This document shows, one piece after another, positions 49,592 to 62,960 of a stretch of 64,000 bases of DNA. This DNA is from Seriola aureovittata (taxonomy: Eukaryota; Chordata; Actinopteri; Carangiformes; Carangidae). Where the stretch lies: NCBI RefSeq assembly GCF_021018895.1, contig NC_079364.1, positions 16,886,885-16,950,884 on the forward strand. The letters are read 5' to 3'. Position 1 is the stretch's first letter. Each line of letters starts with the position of its first letter. The notes under the pieces are model-generated. The model did not search any database. It saw only the letters and a program-made list of their open reading frames with translations, and had not been told where the DNA came from. Position numbers and translations under genes: made by a program.

Positions 49592-51898
49592 CTGAAAGAG
49601 AAAACAAACATACAGATGCTTAAACGACAAGAAATTAAAAACCTCAGAGTCAGCCAGCAATTCCAGGACCCATCAACTACATTTTTAAGTTGTCTCTATT
49701 TGTATTATGCAATCTACATTGAACTTAAGAACAGTTTTGTCCTAAATAATATGGCTAAAGCATGCAAGCATTTACAGTGCGTTCACTTTAAATAGTAAAT
49801 ATCACAATATCTTTATAAAAACATTACATTATAAAAATTAAAACTTGATAAAACATAAAATGAAACCAAAAATAGTTTTTAGAGTAACATATTGCATATT
49901 AGGTGATATGTTATATACATATTCTGCATCACAGGACAGACGGTGTCAGCCTTTGAAATCTCGCCACGTCCTCCTATCACCAATATCTATTTGACCTCTA
50001 CAACCCCAACTAACTGGGTTAAGAGGCCAATTAAGAGCTTGGTCTAATTAGAGTAATCGGCTGCAGACCCGCAGAGCAGGGATCATGTGAGCGATGTGTA
50101 GTAGTTGGCTCAAAAACCTCACGTGCCCTCTTAAAATCTCCATTACAGGCTGAGGATTGACACAGTAACCACTGAGACCTTTCCAGCAGATGTTCTTCAG
50201 TTAACAGCTCACATCAAATATCAGAATGGGGGAAAAATGTGACCTCAGTGACTTTGACGGTGGCGTGACTGTTGGTGCCAGACAGTGGCTGGTTTGAGTA
50301 TTTCTGAAAACAAAAAACATCCAATGAGCATCAGTTTTGTGGATGAAAACGCCTTGTTGAGGAGAAAGGTCGGAGGAGAATGGTCAGACTGGTTGGAGCT
50401 GACTCAGGTAACTGAGATAACCACTGTATACAACAGTGGTGAGAAAAAACGCTTCTCAAAATCCACAACACGTTGAACCTTGAGGCAGATGAGCTACAAC
50501 AGCAAAAGCCCATGTCAGTTTCTACTCCAACAACTAGAAATCTGAGGCGGCAGAGGGAAAAGGCTCTCCAACACTGGACTGTTGAGGACTGAGAGAAACG
50601 TAGCCTGGTCTGATGAATCTGGGTTTCTGCTGATGCACACTGATGTCTCCTTTATACAAGCTATTCAAGCAGGAACCATTAAAGAGTCATGCAAGTTTGG
50701 ATGCCTGACTGTCTCTGACCTGGACTGTGAACACCTCTGAATTAGTTTTATCTCCCAATAATGACTTTGTGAGGGCTGCTGCATCTCATTCTGAGGAAGA
50801 CGGTCAGTCATACAAGAATCAGAAAATGTAAATCTTGCAGAATAAATACTAGTTTGAAACCTTTACAGCTCAAGATTGTACAAATTTCCATATTGTGTGC
50901 AGAGGATTCAGACCTGAAATGTTAAAATCTTTTGCAGGTCATGTGAAGTGCACCCGAGCACTGACAGTCACAACTGAGTGAATAGGAAAATCTGATCCAA
51001 CCATGCCAAGGCCCTCTCTGCCTCAGAAGTCACATGCCATGACGGGCAATTTGTAGGTCATGGTGTACAGTAGTAGCCACATGGCTACCTGCCATATGGC
51101 AAGTAGATCATGAGATCAATTGTCTTATTCAATCATTAGGCTCAACCAGTTGACAAAAGACACAATGAAATGTTCTAGGGCTGAATAGCAGGCTATGAAT
51201 CAATAGTGTTATTGGGTAAAATCAGATTGAAAATAAAGTCTTCCTGTTTCTGTTCTGAGAGTATCCACAACCTCAGATCTCCACAGCTGCCTGTCTGCAC
51301 AAAACATTAAGAAAGGGTCTTTCTTAATTTGTCTCTGTATCTCATCAAAAGTGTCTGACTATCATGATTATTCAGTGTCATGTTAGAAGATTCGTTCACA
51401 CTGAAGCTTAGACAGGAATAAAGAGATTTAAAATTCATCCAACCTTGATTAAATAAAACCATGGATTCCCTTTTTGAAACCAGTGGAAGAGGGGCAATGT
51501 ATAATATCTTTTTTAAGTTGGAGAAAGCATGACTAAACAACGTTTATTACCCAAGAGTGAAATTTCAGGGATAAATTCATGTTTCCCATCTTTCTACCTG
51601 GGACAAAGGTTAATGTGGAGAGGTGGGTGTACAAGCTGTCAAAATAAAAACTGGCGACATAATACCTCTGGTCTGTTGAGCTTTTACTGCTCACTCTAAA
51701 TGTACAGATGTGTTTGGCGCTCTTTCTGACTACCTACAACAATTTAGAAAAACTAGTTTGACTTGTTTTCAAGAGAACCCTTGTTATTGGGGAACATACT
51801 GATATAGAAGCTGATATATGGTATCAAAACTGTATATAGCTCTACTTTGATAGACGCTTTGGGAGCAAAATGAACTTTACAGCTGTTTAGAGACTCAC
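49592..51898 (-). other. tcf12: tcf12 intron
   Basis: A 2.3-kb intron that carries a truncated Tc1-like transposon in the opposite orientation (50216-50646). The rest has no clear features. Confidence 0.8.
50216..50646 (+). mobile_element. truncated Tc1-like transposon remnant
   Basis: The plus strand closely follows the 5' half of a widespread fish Tc1-like transposase gene, with the segments GTGACCTCAGTGACTTTGAC, GTGGATGAAAACGCCTTGTT and GCCTGGTCTGATGAATCTGG in the expected order. A block near the start of the gene is missing between GTATTTCTGAAAAC and CATCCAATGAG, frames are broken, and similarity ends abruptly after GCTGATGCACACTGATG. It lacks the catalytic D,E C-terminal region and is inactive. 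Confidence 0.85.
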
Positions 51899-51960
51899 CT
51901 GGCAGCCAGATGCTCCAGGATCCCTCCCGTAGCCAAGAAATGAAGCCCTCTCTGATTTAC
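51899..51960 (-). CDS. tcf12: tcf12 exon 6
   Basis: A 62-base exon reading KSERASFLGYGRDPGASGCQ after completing a glycine codon. Mammalian TCF12 has [22 protein letters not shown], so it is the most 5' coding exon visible here. Acceptor TTTTTACAG, donor GTGAGT. Its 5' partner (the exon with GLSPTPFMNSNLMG in mammals) is not found up to 64,000. Confidence 0.88.
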
Positions 51961-52327
51961 CTGTAAAAACACAAAGGTCAGTTATAATCACTGTTAGCCT
52001 TCATCAAACGTGGGCATACACACAGACTATTACCTAATAGTAGACTACATACAGTATCCTGACTCCTTTGATTTGGTTCTTTATCAGAACCATGCCACTG
52101 CAAATTTATGACTTTTTAACATTATTCAGGTGAGGGTCGAGCTAACGTAGTGTGGTGTTTGGACGAAGCACGCGTCACCCTCGCGTTGCACACCAGTAAA
52201 GTGACAGACAGGCCCAGTAAAGTCTTTATGGATTTTTTGACTGTCTATCGACAAGATTTCTTCCAGTTGTTCCCGATGGCCAGTCTGACCATGACAGACA
52301 AGTCTGTTATCAACGTGTGTGTGTTTG

Positions 52328-52352
52328 TGTGAGAGGGAGAGAGAGAGAGAGA
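52328..52352. repeat. (GA)n tract
   Basis: Short interrupted GA repeat following a GT-rich stretch. Confidence 0.85.
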
Positions 52353-55300
52353 ATGAGAGGGGGGCAAGGATGGGCTGAGGTGAGCTGCATGCATGATGTC
52401 TTCACAGAGGCATATTAAGAAAAACTGAAAGCTTTACAAGCAGAGACTGACTGAAGGTGCAGAGTATTGAGATACGTTGTGCTTAATAGTTTCTCTTTTT
52501 AGGCAACATCAGTGCAAACAATACACAGTTCTATGTTCTCCAATATACTGACGTCTAATAACAACACATAACATGCAAATGTAGTGGGAAAAAAATTAGA
52601 AAAGACCAGTCTGATAAAAATAGCACTTATGGCCTTGACCTTGTATATCATCCACAGTTTATAAATCAGGCTATTCAGTTAAGAGGTATGCAAAGCTGTC
52701 TACCTATTGTATCAAATATATCAAGACATAGCTGCCAAGTCTGATTTCTTACATTGTAATTTCTTCAAGAATATCACGTCCTATCTCTGTGTACAGTTGG
52801 ATTATAACAGTCCCACATGCAAGTGTGATTATAAAACCCTCTTGTTTGTGAGCTTTTTCATTACCAAATTCACACCACACAAACATACACATATTTGTTG
52901 GACTTTAATATACACAAACATGAACAAGGTGAGTTTCACAGGCTGCTGGAAAATAAAGATTTCTACTCTGGGACAAGGGCAGGAGTGTTATTTTCTGTTT
53001 TTCTTTCTTTACTACAGTAATAAAGTACTATTGGCAAATCTTAGAGGTGCTGTGCCTTTTACTGAGTTAAACAGCTCACTTTTATTCGTTTTCTTTCACT
53101 TTTATCCACCTTCAACTTTGATATTATCTGATGCTTGCTGGAAGCAAAGAGGGAAAGAGGAGAAGGAGGGATAGATCAGTGGATGGAGGAATTCACTGAC
53201 TGACTGACTGATATTTATTCGATATATTTCACTGTCTTGCAGTGAACTGTCTAGCCTACGTGAGCTTTTAAAACAATCAACCCACATTAACTCAGACCTC
53301 CATCAGTGCATTTCATAGAAATGGGACTCCCTCAGGACCTGTTACTATGTGCTAAGAACTAAATGAACTACTTGATAGACATAGAGTCATTTAGACAAAA
53401 ACCAAAGCCAAAAACTAAACCTGCGGTTCTGTAAAGTGGTGTTATGTGTCGCAGAGTTTTCAGTATGGAGAGTATGTTTTCAGTGAATTAATTACTGATA
53501 GCGATAACTGTCAGAGTCCTTTTATCAGTGTCACATCCAGTGTGCACACCTCAAAGGAAAGCTCCCAAGTACCCATCAGGAGAAAAATAAAACTTACAGC
53601 ACACCACACGCATGAATCATACACATCACAATATCCAAACTCAGCAGTTTTACTCCCCTGGAAAAACAAACAAACAAACAAATGAGAGCTCCTAGGGGAG
53701 AATGATGAATAACTTTAACAGCATCGTACATTATTTTTGTCAGACTTCCAAATATTACAAGCACAGACACAAGCATGGAACTAAATTCTGTTTACCCTGG
53801 GGAAGAGGTAATTTCTTTTGTGAGTTCAAAACTTGCATAGCCTGGATCTTTTGTTACACAATGACTGATCTCAACATTGCTTTCACGAGCGCAGGTGAGC
53901 AGAGGCACATCTAAGAGAATTCACTTGTGCTTATCCGAGCAGTCCTGCAGGAGACAGTTGTTCTGCATCTGTGCAGACTGTCTCTAGAGACCAAAGAAAT
54001 CTGAGGAAATCAGGCAGGATGGTTTAACTGGCAAAGCTGCTTCTCTTGTAACAATAATGTGATACAGTTCTGAGCCATCGCTCCTGCAAAAGGAAATAGG
54101 ATTAAGTTGTCGACTACCACCAACGTTCACTATCATGGCAGGATGATGAAACCTCTTCTGACAGGGATTTTTAATTTCTTTATTGTCTGTCTAATATCTG
54201 AAGGTGGTTTAGTGAAATTCATTTTCGTTCCTAAAAGGTCTTCTGAGGAAAGGTCTGGTCAAGTGCAAGAGTTAAATATTCATTGGCAGCATGTGTTTTG
54301 TCACACACACTGTGTCTGATGTGAATAATTGATGCTCACTGTTAGAGTTTCAGGGCTCACCAGGGCAGACAGATGTGTTTGTGAAAACAATGTCTCAGTC
54401 CGCACTATGACACAGAGAAGCAGCCTCACAGCTCCCCAAAAACTGTGGATCCTGGCAAAACAAAGTGTACTAAGTTGCTCCATCAACAGTGTAGCCCAGA
54501 CTTCGAATACACAGGAATACACAGTATAACCAAGGAATCGCTGTGAAAACTATCTTGTGTAAACATTTACTGCATTTGTAAGCAACAAGATGCTGCCATT
54601 TTATTGGTAATGAGTCCACAAGGACACTGCTTGTTACAACGGGAAAATGCTAGTGCAAAATGAGCGGCCTCTTTGGCGTCATCTTGGGCAACATGAAGAT
54701 CCAAGTGTTATTTTCTCTAAAACTAAGTACATTATGATATATTAATAGACCACATCATGAAACTGTAAACCACCCTGATCTGTGATAGTGAGGAGTGCCA
54801 GAAAATGTAAACATGAAAAGCAAAGCTACAACTTAATGTCCCTTTTCCTCCATTAAGAAGTTTTCAACAATGTGTTGTTTAACTTGCTTCTTTTGTTCAA
54901 GCTTTGAACGAGTCTAAAACCTCTGTTACATGCCTTTCCTTTTGTCTCCCACTGTGCATAAATCTCTGCATGAACACACAATAGAGACGAAATGTAATAA
55001 AATAATCTTTTTATTCTTTTAAAGACTGGTAAACTATGTTCTTGGACTGAAACTGGTCTGGATTTGCTGAATCCGAGAAAGCTCCAAGCATTGTCATTTT
55101 ACATTTGACAGACAGAATTGGTTCAGGGGGCAGGAATACCTCACATTTTCAAATTAGAATTGAAAGAAGCATTAGCTCAGTTTACGACTGTCCATTCAGT
55201 GTCGTTAGAAGAGCAGATCAACACCAGTGTATTACTACAATTTGAAAGAAGCTGTCTTTAAACATGACAGCAGCCTATTTTTTCACACTGAACGGTTCCC

Positions 55301-56204
55301 CGTCCGCATGAAGGGAAGGAAAGGTGTTCTTGGTGGTGCATACATTTTTGTACAATGCTTCTCAAAGATAGTTGGTTTATTTTCAGTGTATTTACCTTGA
55401 AATGCAGTTAGACAAAAATTAGGTTTTCCTTATTATTTTGATTTTCTGTAGATTAGAAGCAGATGAAACAATAACCAAGTTCATAAGTTTAGTATACAAG
55501 ATCAAGACCCCCCTCATACATGAACAGGTTCCTTAGTTCATTTCAACTGTCCTGCCTTATGCCACATGTGCAACAGAGTTTAAATCCCTTTGTAGCCTCT
55601 TAAACTTTACAACAACCCGAGAGCAACTTTGCAACTTCTAGTTATAAAAGACTCTGTAATATTTACAGTTTGCGACTGCATAGCTGAATTGCTATTCAAA
55701 TTTCAGGAGAATGCATATCTGTGATGTTGAAGTAAAGTAGAACAAAGTGATATATCAAGGAGAACAGTATTGCTGGGTCGGCCAGTTCTACAGCCAGGGG
55801 CCTAAATTAGCTGAATAAACTATACCCTTATCACACAGTGACAAAATCTCCTGTCTGACGCACAAATACAGCATCTCATTTTCAGGAAAATAGGTCACTG
55901 TAATAATGCCCCACCCCCCCACCCAAAAAAAAAAAAAAAAAAACTAAAAACAAGCTGTTAATTTTTAAGTTCCCTGCATGAAGTTTTTAAGTTTGAAACA
56001 CTAGTTTACAAATCAAAAACCATAAGAGGAACCAATTCATCAATTTCACATGAGCTACAGGCCTGGTATTAGCAATGCTTTGTTTTCCTTCCTCTGAGCA
56101 GGCCTGCGTGATCACAGCCTCACAACAAGAGCAACACTAATATTGTTATTATTATTTCTTGGGTAAGCCAGAGCTACACAGGACTAACCTTGTGTTTGAA
56201 GTTT

Positions 56205-56208
<4 letters not shown>

Positions 56209-56275
<67 letters not shown>
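56209..56275. repeat. (TG)33 microsatellite
   Basis: The longest uninterrupted dinucleotide repeat in the window. Confidence 0.98.
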
Positions 56276-56276
<1 letters not shown>

Positions 56277-57185
56277 ACAGGCCCACAAATGAGTCTAAAG
56301 TGCAGTGATTGATAGGAAGCAAAATTCATTATCTTAAAACATCACAGATGCAGGAGACACAAAATGTGAAAAGCAACATGAGTAAAGCGGCGTAATTACT
56401 GCAATCACCATCAATAACATGAATTTAAATATGCAGACTGCCATCACACAGTATATCCCCAAAGCAATAAAAAAAACATTCTCATGAGCAAAAAAAATTC
56501 CATCAATTCTGATTAAAATATTCTGTGAAGCTGCTCATTAGCATATCACTCTGAGGCGTGAAGGTGCAACTATGATCGTCAAGCATTTTGCTGCACAACA
56601 AAATCTTTCTGTTTACAGAATGTGTCCGAGCAGACAAAAGTGAGGGAAAAAGTTGAAAATATTTTCGCGGCAAAAAAAAAGTCATTTGCAGCAAGCTGTC
56701 TCAAACCAGCCAGCTAAAACTGCTCATCAGCCATTTATAGTAGTCAAAACCTAAAATCCTGCAGCCATGAGACCAACTAGAAAAAGCATTTACCATCTGC
56801 AATCTCCCAAAAAGTTTACAAATTGATGAGAGTGAAAAAATATCTAAATTCAAACTATTCAATTCCCTGAGTCAAAACACTACAAAAGCATTTTTGACGG
56901 TAGCTTTGGGTCTTCTTGTCTATATTTGTATGAGCTTTGCACGTTCAATAGTGTAATGAATGACAGGATCAGTCAAGCTGGACAGGGAGCATCTATGGAC
57001 AGATATCGTGAAGTCATTACATAGATTTTAAAAGCATTCAATCATTGCAATAAGGACTTTGACATATGCGTTGTGAAGACACTTTGTTGAGGCTTCAACA
57101 GTACGTTTCAGATGTCAGTACATAAATGATAATGCCACTGTAAAGTCCTTGGCGGAGTAAGGCAGATAAATCTTAATAATTTGCC

Positions 57186-57715
57186 TCCTAGAGATGGTGT
57201 CATCTCTGCCCAGTTTCTGCTAAATATAGCACATTCTATTACAACTGGAGTTCAACTGTTGCTTCGTCAGATCCAAGAGTCTTTCTGCCTCATGATTTCT
57301 GTCTTTGGCTGTTTCCATACTCCAGGCTGCTGTCATGTGCCTTTTATCAGGAGAGGCTTGTTTCAACACATTCTGCCATACAGCCCAAATTTTTACAAGT
57401 GTTACACTGATATCTTATTCTTCTGCCAAGGTCTCTCAGTGCAGCCAAGGAAGTGCACAGTTTTGCCAGTTATCCTTTAGGTCCTCCTTCTCTTTGCATG
57501 GTTGCTCAGTTCAGTCGGGATGAGCACCTCCAGGTCTCCAGTTCCACATTTTCGTATTTCCTAATGATGAATCCTGCTGTGTTCTTGCAACACCTTGTGT
57601 TACACTGATATACACTGATACCACCGTCCCACACAGCCATTATCCCGCCTGCCATTGCACAGCGACACTCCCAAGGATGGGGGTTAGGGGCTTTGCTCAA
57701 AGAGAACTTGACAGA
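57186..57715 (-). mobile_element. decayed Tc1-like transposon remnant
   Basis: Read on the plus strand it has GGCTGCTGTCATGTGCCTTT, ATCAGGAGAGGCTTGTTTC, TCTGCCATACAGCCC and GGTTGCTCAGTTCAGTCGGG in the order seen in the reverse complement of a known fish Tc1-like transposase gene. Therefore the element lies in minus orientation. Divergence, small insertions and lack of both ends show it is dead. Confidence 0.65.
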
Positions 57716-60700
57716 TCTAATTGAAATAAGGCTTGTTTCTCTTTCACTAACCCAGATGTTCTCTACGGTTGCATAAGTTTAAACCAGCAACCTTACAGAT
57801 GTGAGTTTGACCTCAAGCTGCTCCAAATTGCATTCTACGCTGTTTATTCTGCAACAACCACAGTCTAAAATACGAGTGGTGTCAGACCACATGATTGATT
57901 GGGAGTGACATTTTTTTTAGTGATCGTCCTCAAAACAACATTAACACCAAAATGCTTTGGCTGAACAAAGTGGACTCACTCACTCCAAACATACACAGCA
58001 CCCCACACACCTCTTCACCAAGCACTGCTACACCCCGTCAATTACAATACACTATATATATACAATATACACATATACATTCAAGTGCCAGCAATACTTT
58101 TACTGTGACGCATTCTCTAACTTAATTAATGAACTCTAATTTTTGGAAAGGAAAAGGATTTCCATGTAAGAATAGTGTTTGTTCACATCAGTTGTAATTC
58201 TACAATAACTGAATAATTTAGACTATTGCGTAATCATTTAACACAGAGCTCACAAGTTAAAAAGCAATGTGTTTGGCTAGCTTTGGCTAGTTAAATTAAT
58301 GAAAATAAAATATTTTACTGGACTAGCCTGATCATTTAAAATTAAGCAAAGAAAGAGAAATTCTTAATCAAATTCTGACTTTGTATAATTAGAAAATTTA
58401 GCTGATATTTTATTGATTGAAGGTCAACCTCAGTTACCTATATGCTGAGCTAGTGAAGTGAATAAACAACATTAGGGTGCTGAAATCCTGTTGAAGGAAA
58501 AGGTGAGCTGGCTTTCATAGTCATTCACAGTGTGCCTCCTTATTGATCACGGGGCTGCAGTACAGCACAGCATGGCACTGCGTGGAGCCCCTTTATTTTA
58601 ATAATGTGAGAGGTAGTGACCTAAGCATCTCCAGGGATCAATTCAAAACCCTTGCCATAAAAACAGCCAATTAGTGAGCGTGCTTCACTGCCTCTCCGAT
58701 GCATTCCAAGAGCCTCTGTTTTTCCATCCAGAAAACGAGTCCATTTTTCTTGCTCCAAGGAAAGCCAAGACCATGAAAACAAACACATAATACAGGATGA
58801 AGAAATGTTGTTAATGTAGAAAACGAATGAACTTATCACACGCCAGCTCACTTGTTTTTTTTTTTTCTCTGAGCACGCATGTGTTTGCTGTTGGTGTCCG
58901 TGTGTCTTTGCTCATGTTCCCATGTGATGAATTCAATGGCACCCAACCACAAAACATTATTCCTATCAAGTTAATAGACCATTTCTTATTGTCGGACCCC
59001 TGGCTCGACTAATTCATGGCAAAAAAAAAAAAGTTTCTTATGAAATTTTTACAATCTCTATTGGAAGCTCCAATATTTAAATGCTGTTAAATGGCTTTGT
59101 TGTTTTTCTTTTTAATTCCACAAAAAGGAATGGACTCGGGTCTAGATTCTCAGACAATTGAATAATAAACTGGCAACATAATACTCTACCCTATGTAAAG
59201 TCAGGTTTTAGTCTCTGTGGACACCTTGGAAGTAAAATTAGACAGGCTCTGTAGTTACTAATACACTCCTCTGGCAACAAGAGATGGCACTTGGACAGAT
59301 GAACACTTTCTCTAAAAATGCCTCCTTTTGTTTCCTTCTCTCAAGAGTTTGTGTACAACCATCCTGTCAAAGCAGCCTGGTGTTTCCACCAGGTTGTATC
59401 TGACAGTAAATAAAAGCTCGCTTGGTTAGAGGTTAGGTCCGTGCGGATGAAGAAACAGGAAAAGGAGGTAGTGCAACAAATCAGCTTCCTCCGCGGCTGG
59501 GGGAAGAAGACGGCCCCTCTACAGTCTCTCTACAGCCCAGCATTAGGAACAACAGTAGAAACATGATGGAGCCACTAAACACTACGGAAACATGCCTCCC
59601 TTGCCCTGAGCTCAACATCAATTTCTGCATGCAGCCTTGTCAGCAGTGACATTATTCAAAACAGCAAGAGCAAATGTTAATGAGTTCTTATTTGCATATT
59701 TATTTTTTTTCTTTGTTGAAATGTCACTGATTATTACGTACTATGATGATAAATGCATCTGCTCATGGAGCCTGATGTGTAATTAGCCATTAGTTGGAAT
59801 GAATAGATCAATTAAAGGCGAGGGACCAGGATTAAGAGAAATCAAACCAGGAGGAATGCAGGAATGAGAAACAAAATAACACATTTAGCTTTAGGGGGTA
59901 CCTCCATCGCTTTTACACTAGGCTAGAAATCCTGAAAGGGTTTACTAATCAAGAAAATATTCTCAGCAAGATGAAACATATCCCTCGTTTTATGGCACAT
60001 TTTTAGCCCTGAAGTATGACTTTCAATATCAGGAGCTGCTTCCCATCGCACTAGCTAAACAGTTTATTTTCTCCTAAAAATCCACCTCGGTGTGAGAGAT
60101 ATGTGGATTTCCTGATTGTATTTATTCCTTCCCCAGATAATCAGGTGCCATGGCTCGGTCTATTTAAATTTTTTCTAAATCGGTAAAAAGGAAAAAGGGG
60201 AGGTGGACAGGGGAAAATGTTTTCGCTTGGCCTTTGCCTTTTTCCGAGCCCAACTATTCTCCTGCCAGTGCTTGTTATTCACAAATGAGGAAAAAAATGC
60301 ATTACTGCAGACCAGATGGGAACATTCCACATGACCAAACCAATCAATCACCTTGGTGGGACGCAGGTGTGACACAGCCGTGCAGCAACACACCATTTCA
60401 CAGTCTATCAGGCACAAACACATGGTCACCAATCAATGGCACCCTGAGGACCCATGAGGAGGGGTGCTTCTACGCAGCCTCACTGGTTCATGGCTGATGA
60501 CTTCATAATCACACATCCATTCTCTCAGAGGAGAAAGGCGATGAGCTCCCTAATAACGTCTCCCACCATGTGAACACCAACACTGTAATGGATGCTGCTC
60601 TGGTAGGAGCAGTAACGTGTTCCCCTGCATCACACATTCACATGTGAGCTCCCCGCCATCGTCCCTGTCGAGATTGCTAGAGCGCCGTCCGGGGGAACAA

Positions 60701-62640
60701 GAGCACATTTAACAAGCTGGAGAAATGTCCCCCAGTTGGATATTAGAATTAAGTCAGGGTGTAACATCAAAGTATGTGTTGATGTTTGGTATTAGATGCC
60801 AAACAACTGTTGAACAGTGAAACAACAGAGAGCCGAGGTGAAGGACAAGGAAGGATACACACATGGGCTAGGAATGCTGGTCCAGCTCCAAGCACTGGGG
60901 GCATATTTCCTTACACAGAAAACCCCTGCAAACCCTAAGCAGTCTTCGGTCTAAGAACACAAGCCTGCACTAAATAAAACACAAAAAAAAGCCTGAAGGG
61001 GATAGATCTTTTAATGAGTGATCTCTGGGAGGATGGCATTGTATGTGGGCATAAACTGTAGCAGCCATTTAAGAGACATTTTTATTTTTATTTTTAGCTG
61101 ACAAAAAAAAGTACGTTCCCACCTCCATATTCCTGGCAGTAAAGAAACAGTCTCACAGAGCCGTGCTTCTCTCGACACTTCCCACACTTCCCACTCCCAG
61201 GGCTGTGCCAGCGCAGGAGAAAATGTCAGGCATTGTCAAGTGGGAGTAAAGGCGAAACTAATGTTTACATTTTATTAACCAATCACGATCCAGCACAGTC
61301 CGAAAGAGAGGAGTGCAACATTATCTGGTGTTTTGTTTGCCAGCACACCCAGCATGGACACAGGACGCCTGGACAAGAAGTTGTGACTGTGGAAAAAATG
61401 GAGGAGGGAGTTAGAGAGGAGCGGTGAGCAAGAGAATTAACCAGCAACTGTATGCCAGGATGTTTGTGGCATCTCAACCAGGAATCAACCTTTGATGTAT
61501 TTTCAAATGAGTGGCTTTCAGTTTACAGCGTTTAAGTGTAGAGCATTCACCTACAACCTGACTTGAGTTAGAGTTACTTGGTTTCGAGAAAAAGAAAGGA
61601 AGGAGGGCTAAAATGAATTACCTAACCCAAACCCCATCTGTGCCCAACCTGGGTTCAAACAACAATTCTACTGGAGGAGTTTTACCCAAATCAACCCTGA
61701 AGTTGATCCCCTTTGTGATTAATACAAGCAGACCACTGCATTCTTAATGAACAGTCTGTGCTCAGCATGGTCGCCGCCATCTCTCATCTCCATAAATGTG
61801 AACTTGGATACTGCTCTGTATATATCAAGCAAGTGCTTCTATCCGCCAATAAGGTGCCTCCTTCTTGAAAAGACAAGGTGCACGGTGGATGATCTTAGGT
61901 AACTTAAGAACTTAAACTTAAGTTTTAAAGTTTAAGTTCAAGGCAACATCTCTAAATTCAAAAAGCACTGAAGTCAACGCCAACACCGCAAAATGCATCA
62001 CTGTTCATTTTTATTTAGAGATCACCTGAGACCATGCCATCCACATTAATACTGAGTCACATACACACTGGCATTGTTGGTGTTTACAGTTTTATACAGT
62101 ATGTTCAGCTTTCTTTACTCAGTGCTGTCAGCAAAGCAACATCAAGTGCTAAATTCAGCAATGGTTAATTGTTCCACTAACAGTATTTTTTCTGAATGAA
62201 TCATTTCCTCTTTAGCTTTGCCCTCATATTAAATGATCTCTAACATCCTTCTTGGCATCAACTGAAGGCAGCATGAGGCAAGAAAGAAACGAGAGAACAG
62301 AGGGGGAGGGGAAGAGCAAGAGAGCGGATAAAGAAAGATGTAAGATATACAAAAAGGCAAATAAGCACAATCGGTCTTAGTTACAGAATGTGGATTTATC
62401 AAAACTTCTATTCAGACTTTCTTTTTTTTTAAACAGAATTTGACTCTTTGTGTTGTGCAAACATCTGCAAACATGTATATACAATTGTGCACAAGTATCT
62501 TGAGGCCATATAACCATCAAAGCTGCCCGTCCTCGGCATTGCTAATTCAACATGCATCACAAGCATTCTCTCACATAAAGCGCAGTGAAGTGACTGAAAC
62601 GAGCTACATGAAGACACCTTATAAATACAGTCATGGAGCT

Positions 62641-62960
62641 CTGACCCCTGCAGCTGCTTCCTACAGACTCGTGTCATCGTATTTTGGCCATGCCCAAGCT
62701 CTTCTTTCCTCTTTAGAGTTACAGCCCTCCGGGCCTACTGAGACTACAGCTGATCCTGTGCAGCTGGACAGCATCACCAGTCGCATGCTGGGGGCCAGGG
62801 CCTAAGGAAGACAAGGAAGGGGCCGGGCAGGGCCAAGATGGACTGAGAGAAGCATGAGGGCGGGGACGGCTGGGATGAGTGGGGAGATGTGGGCGGCATG
62901 GGGAAGGAGAAAAGGGATTTGCGCCCTTTCAGCTCGTCTTCAGCTCTTCATGCTCGACTG
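62641..62960. other. GC-rich block with splice-like signals
   Basis: A GC-rich island in the AT-rich intron. On the minus strand a long pyrimidine tract ending CCTTCCTTGTCTTCCTTAG lies at 62802-62820, a good acceptor form; on the plus strand TTTCCTCTTTAG precedes 62715. No resulting peptide resembles TCF12 or any family I know. It could be an alternative exon, an enhancer or neither. Confidence 0.3.

Noticed and set aside
52707..53174. 155-codon plus-strand frame
   Set aside because: AT-rich composition, hydrophobic and aromatic residues typical of random intron translation; no motif.
62440..62805. 121-codon plus-strand frame in the tcf12 5' intron
   Set aside because: The C-terminal part looks protein-like in composition but matches nothing I recognise and begins in plain AT-rich intron; kept only as part of the GC island note.
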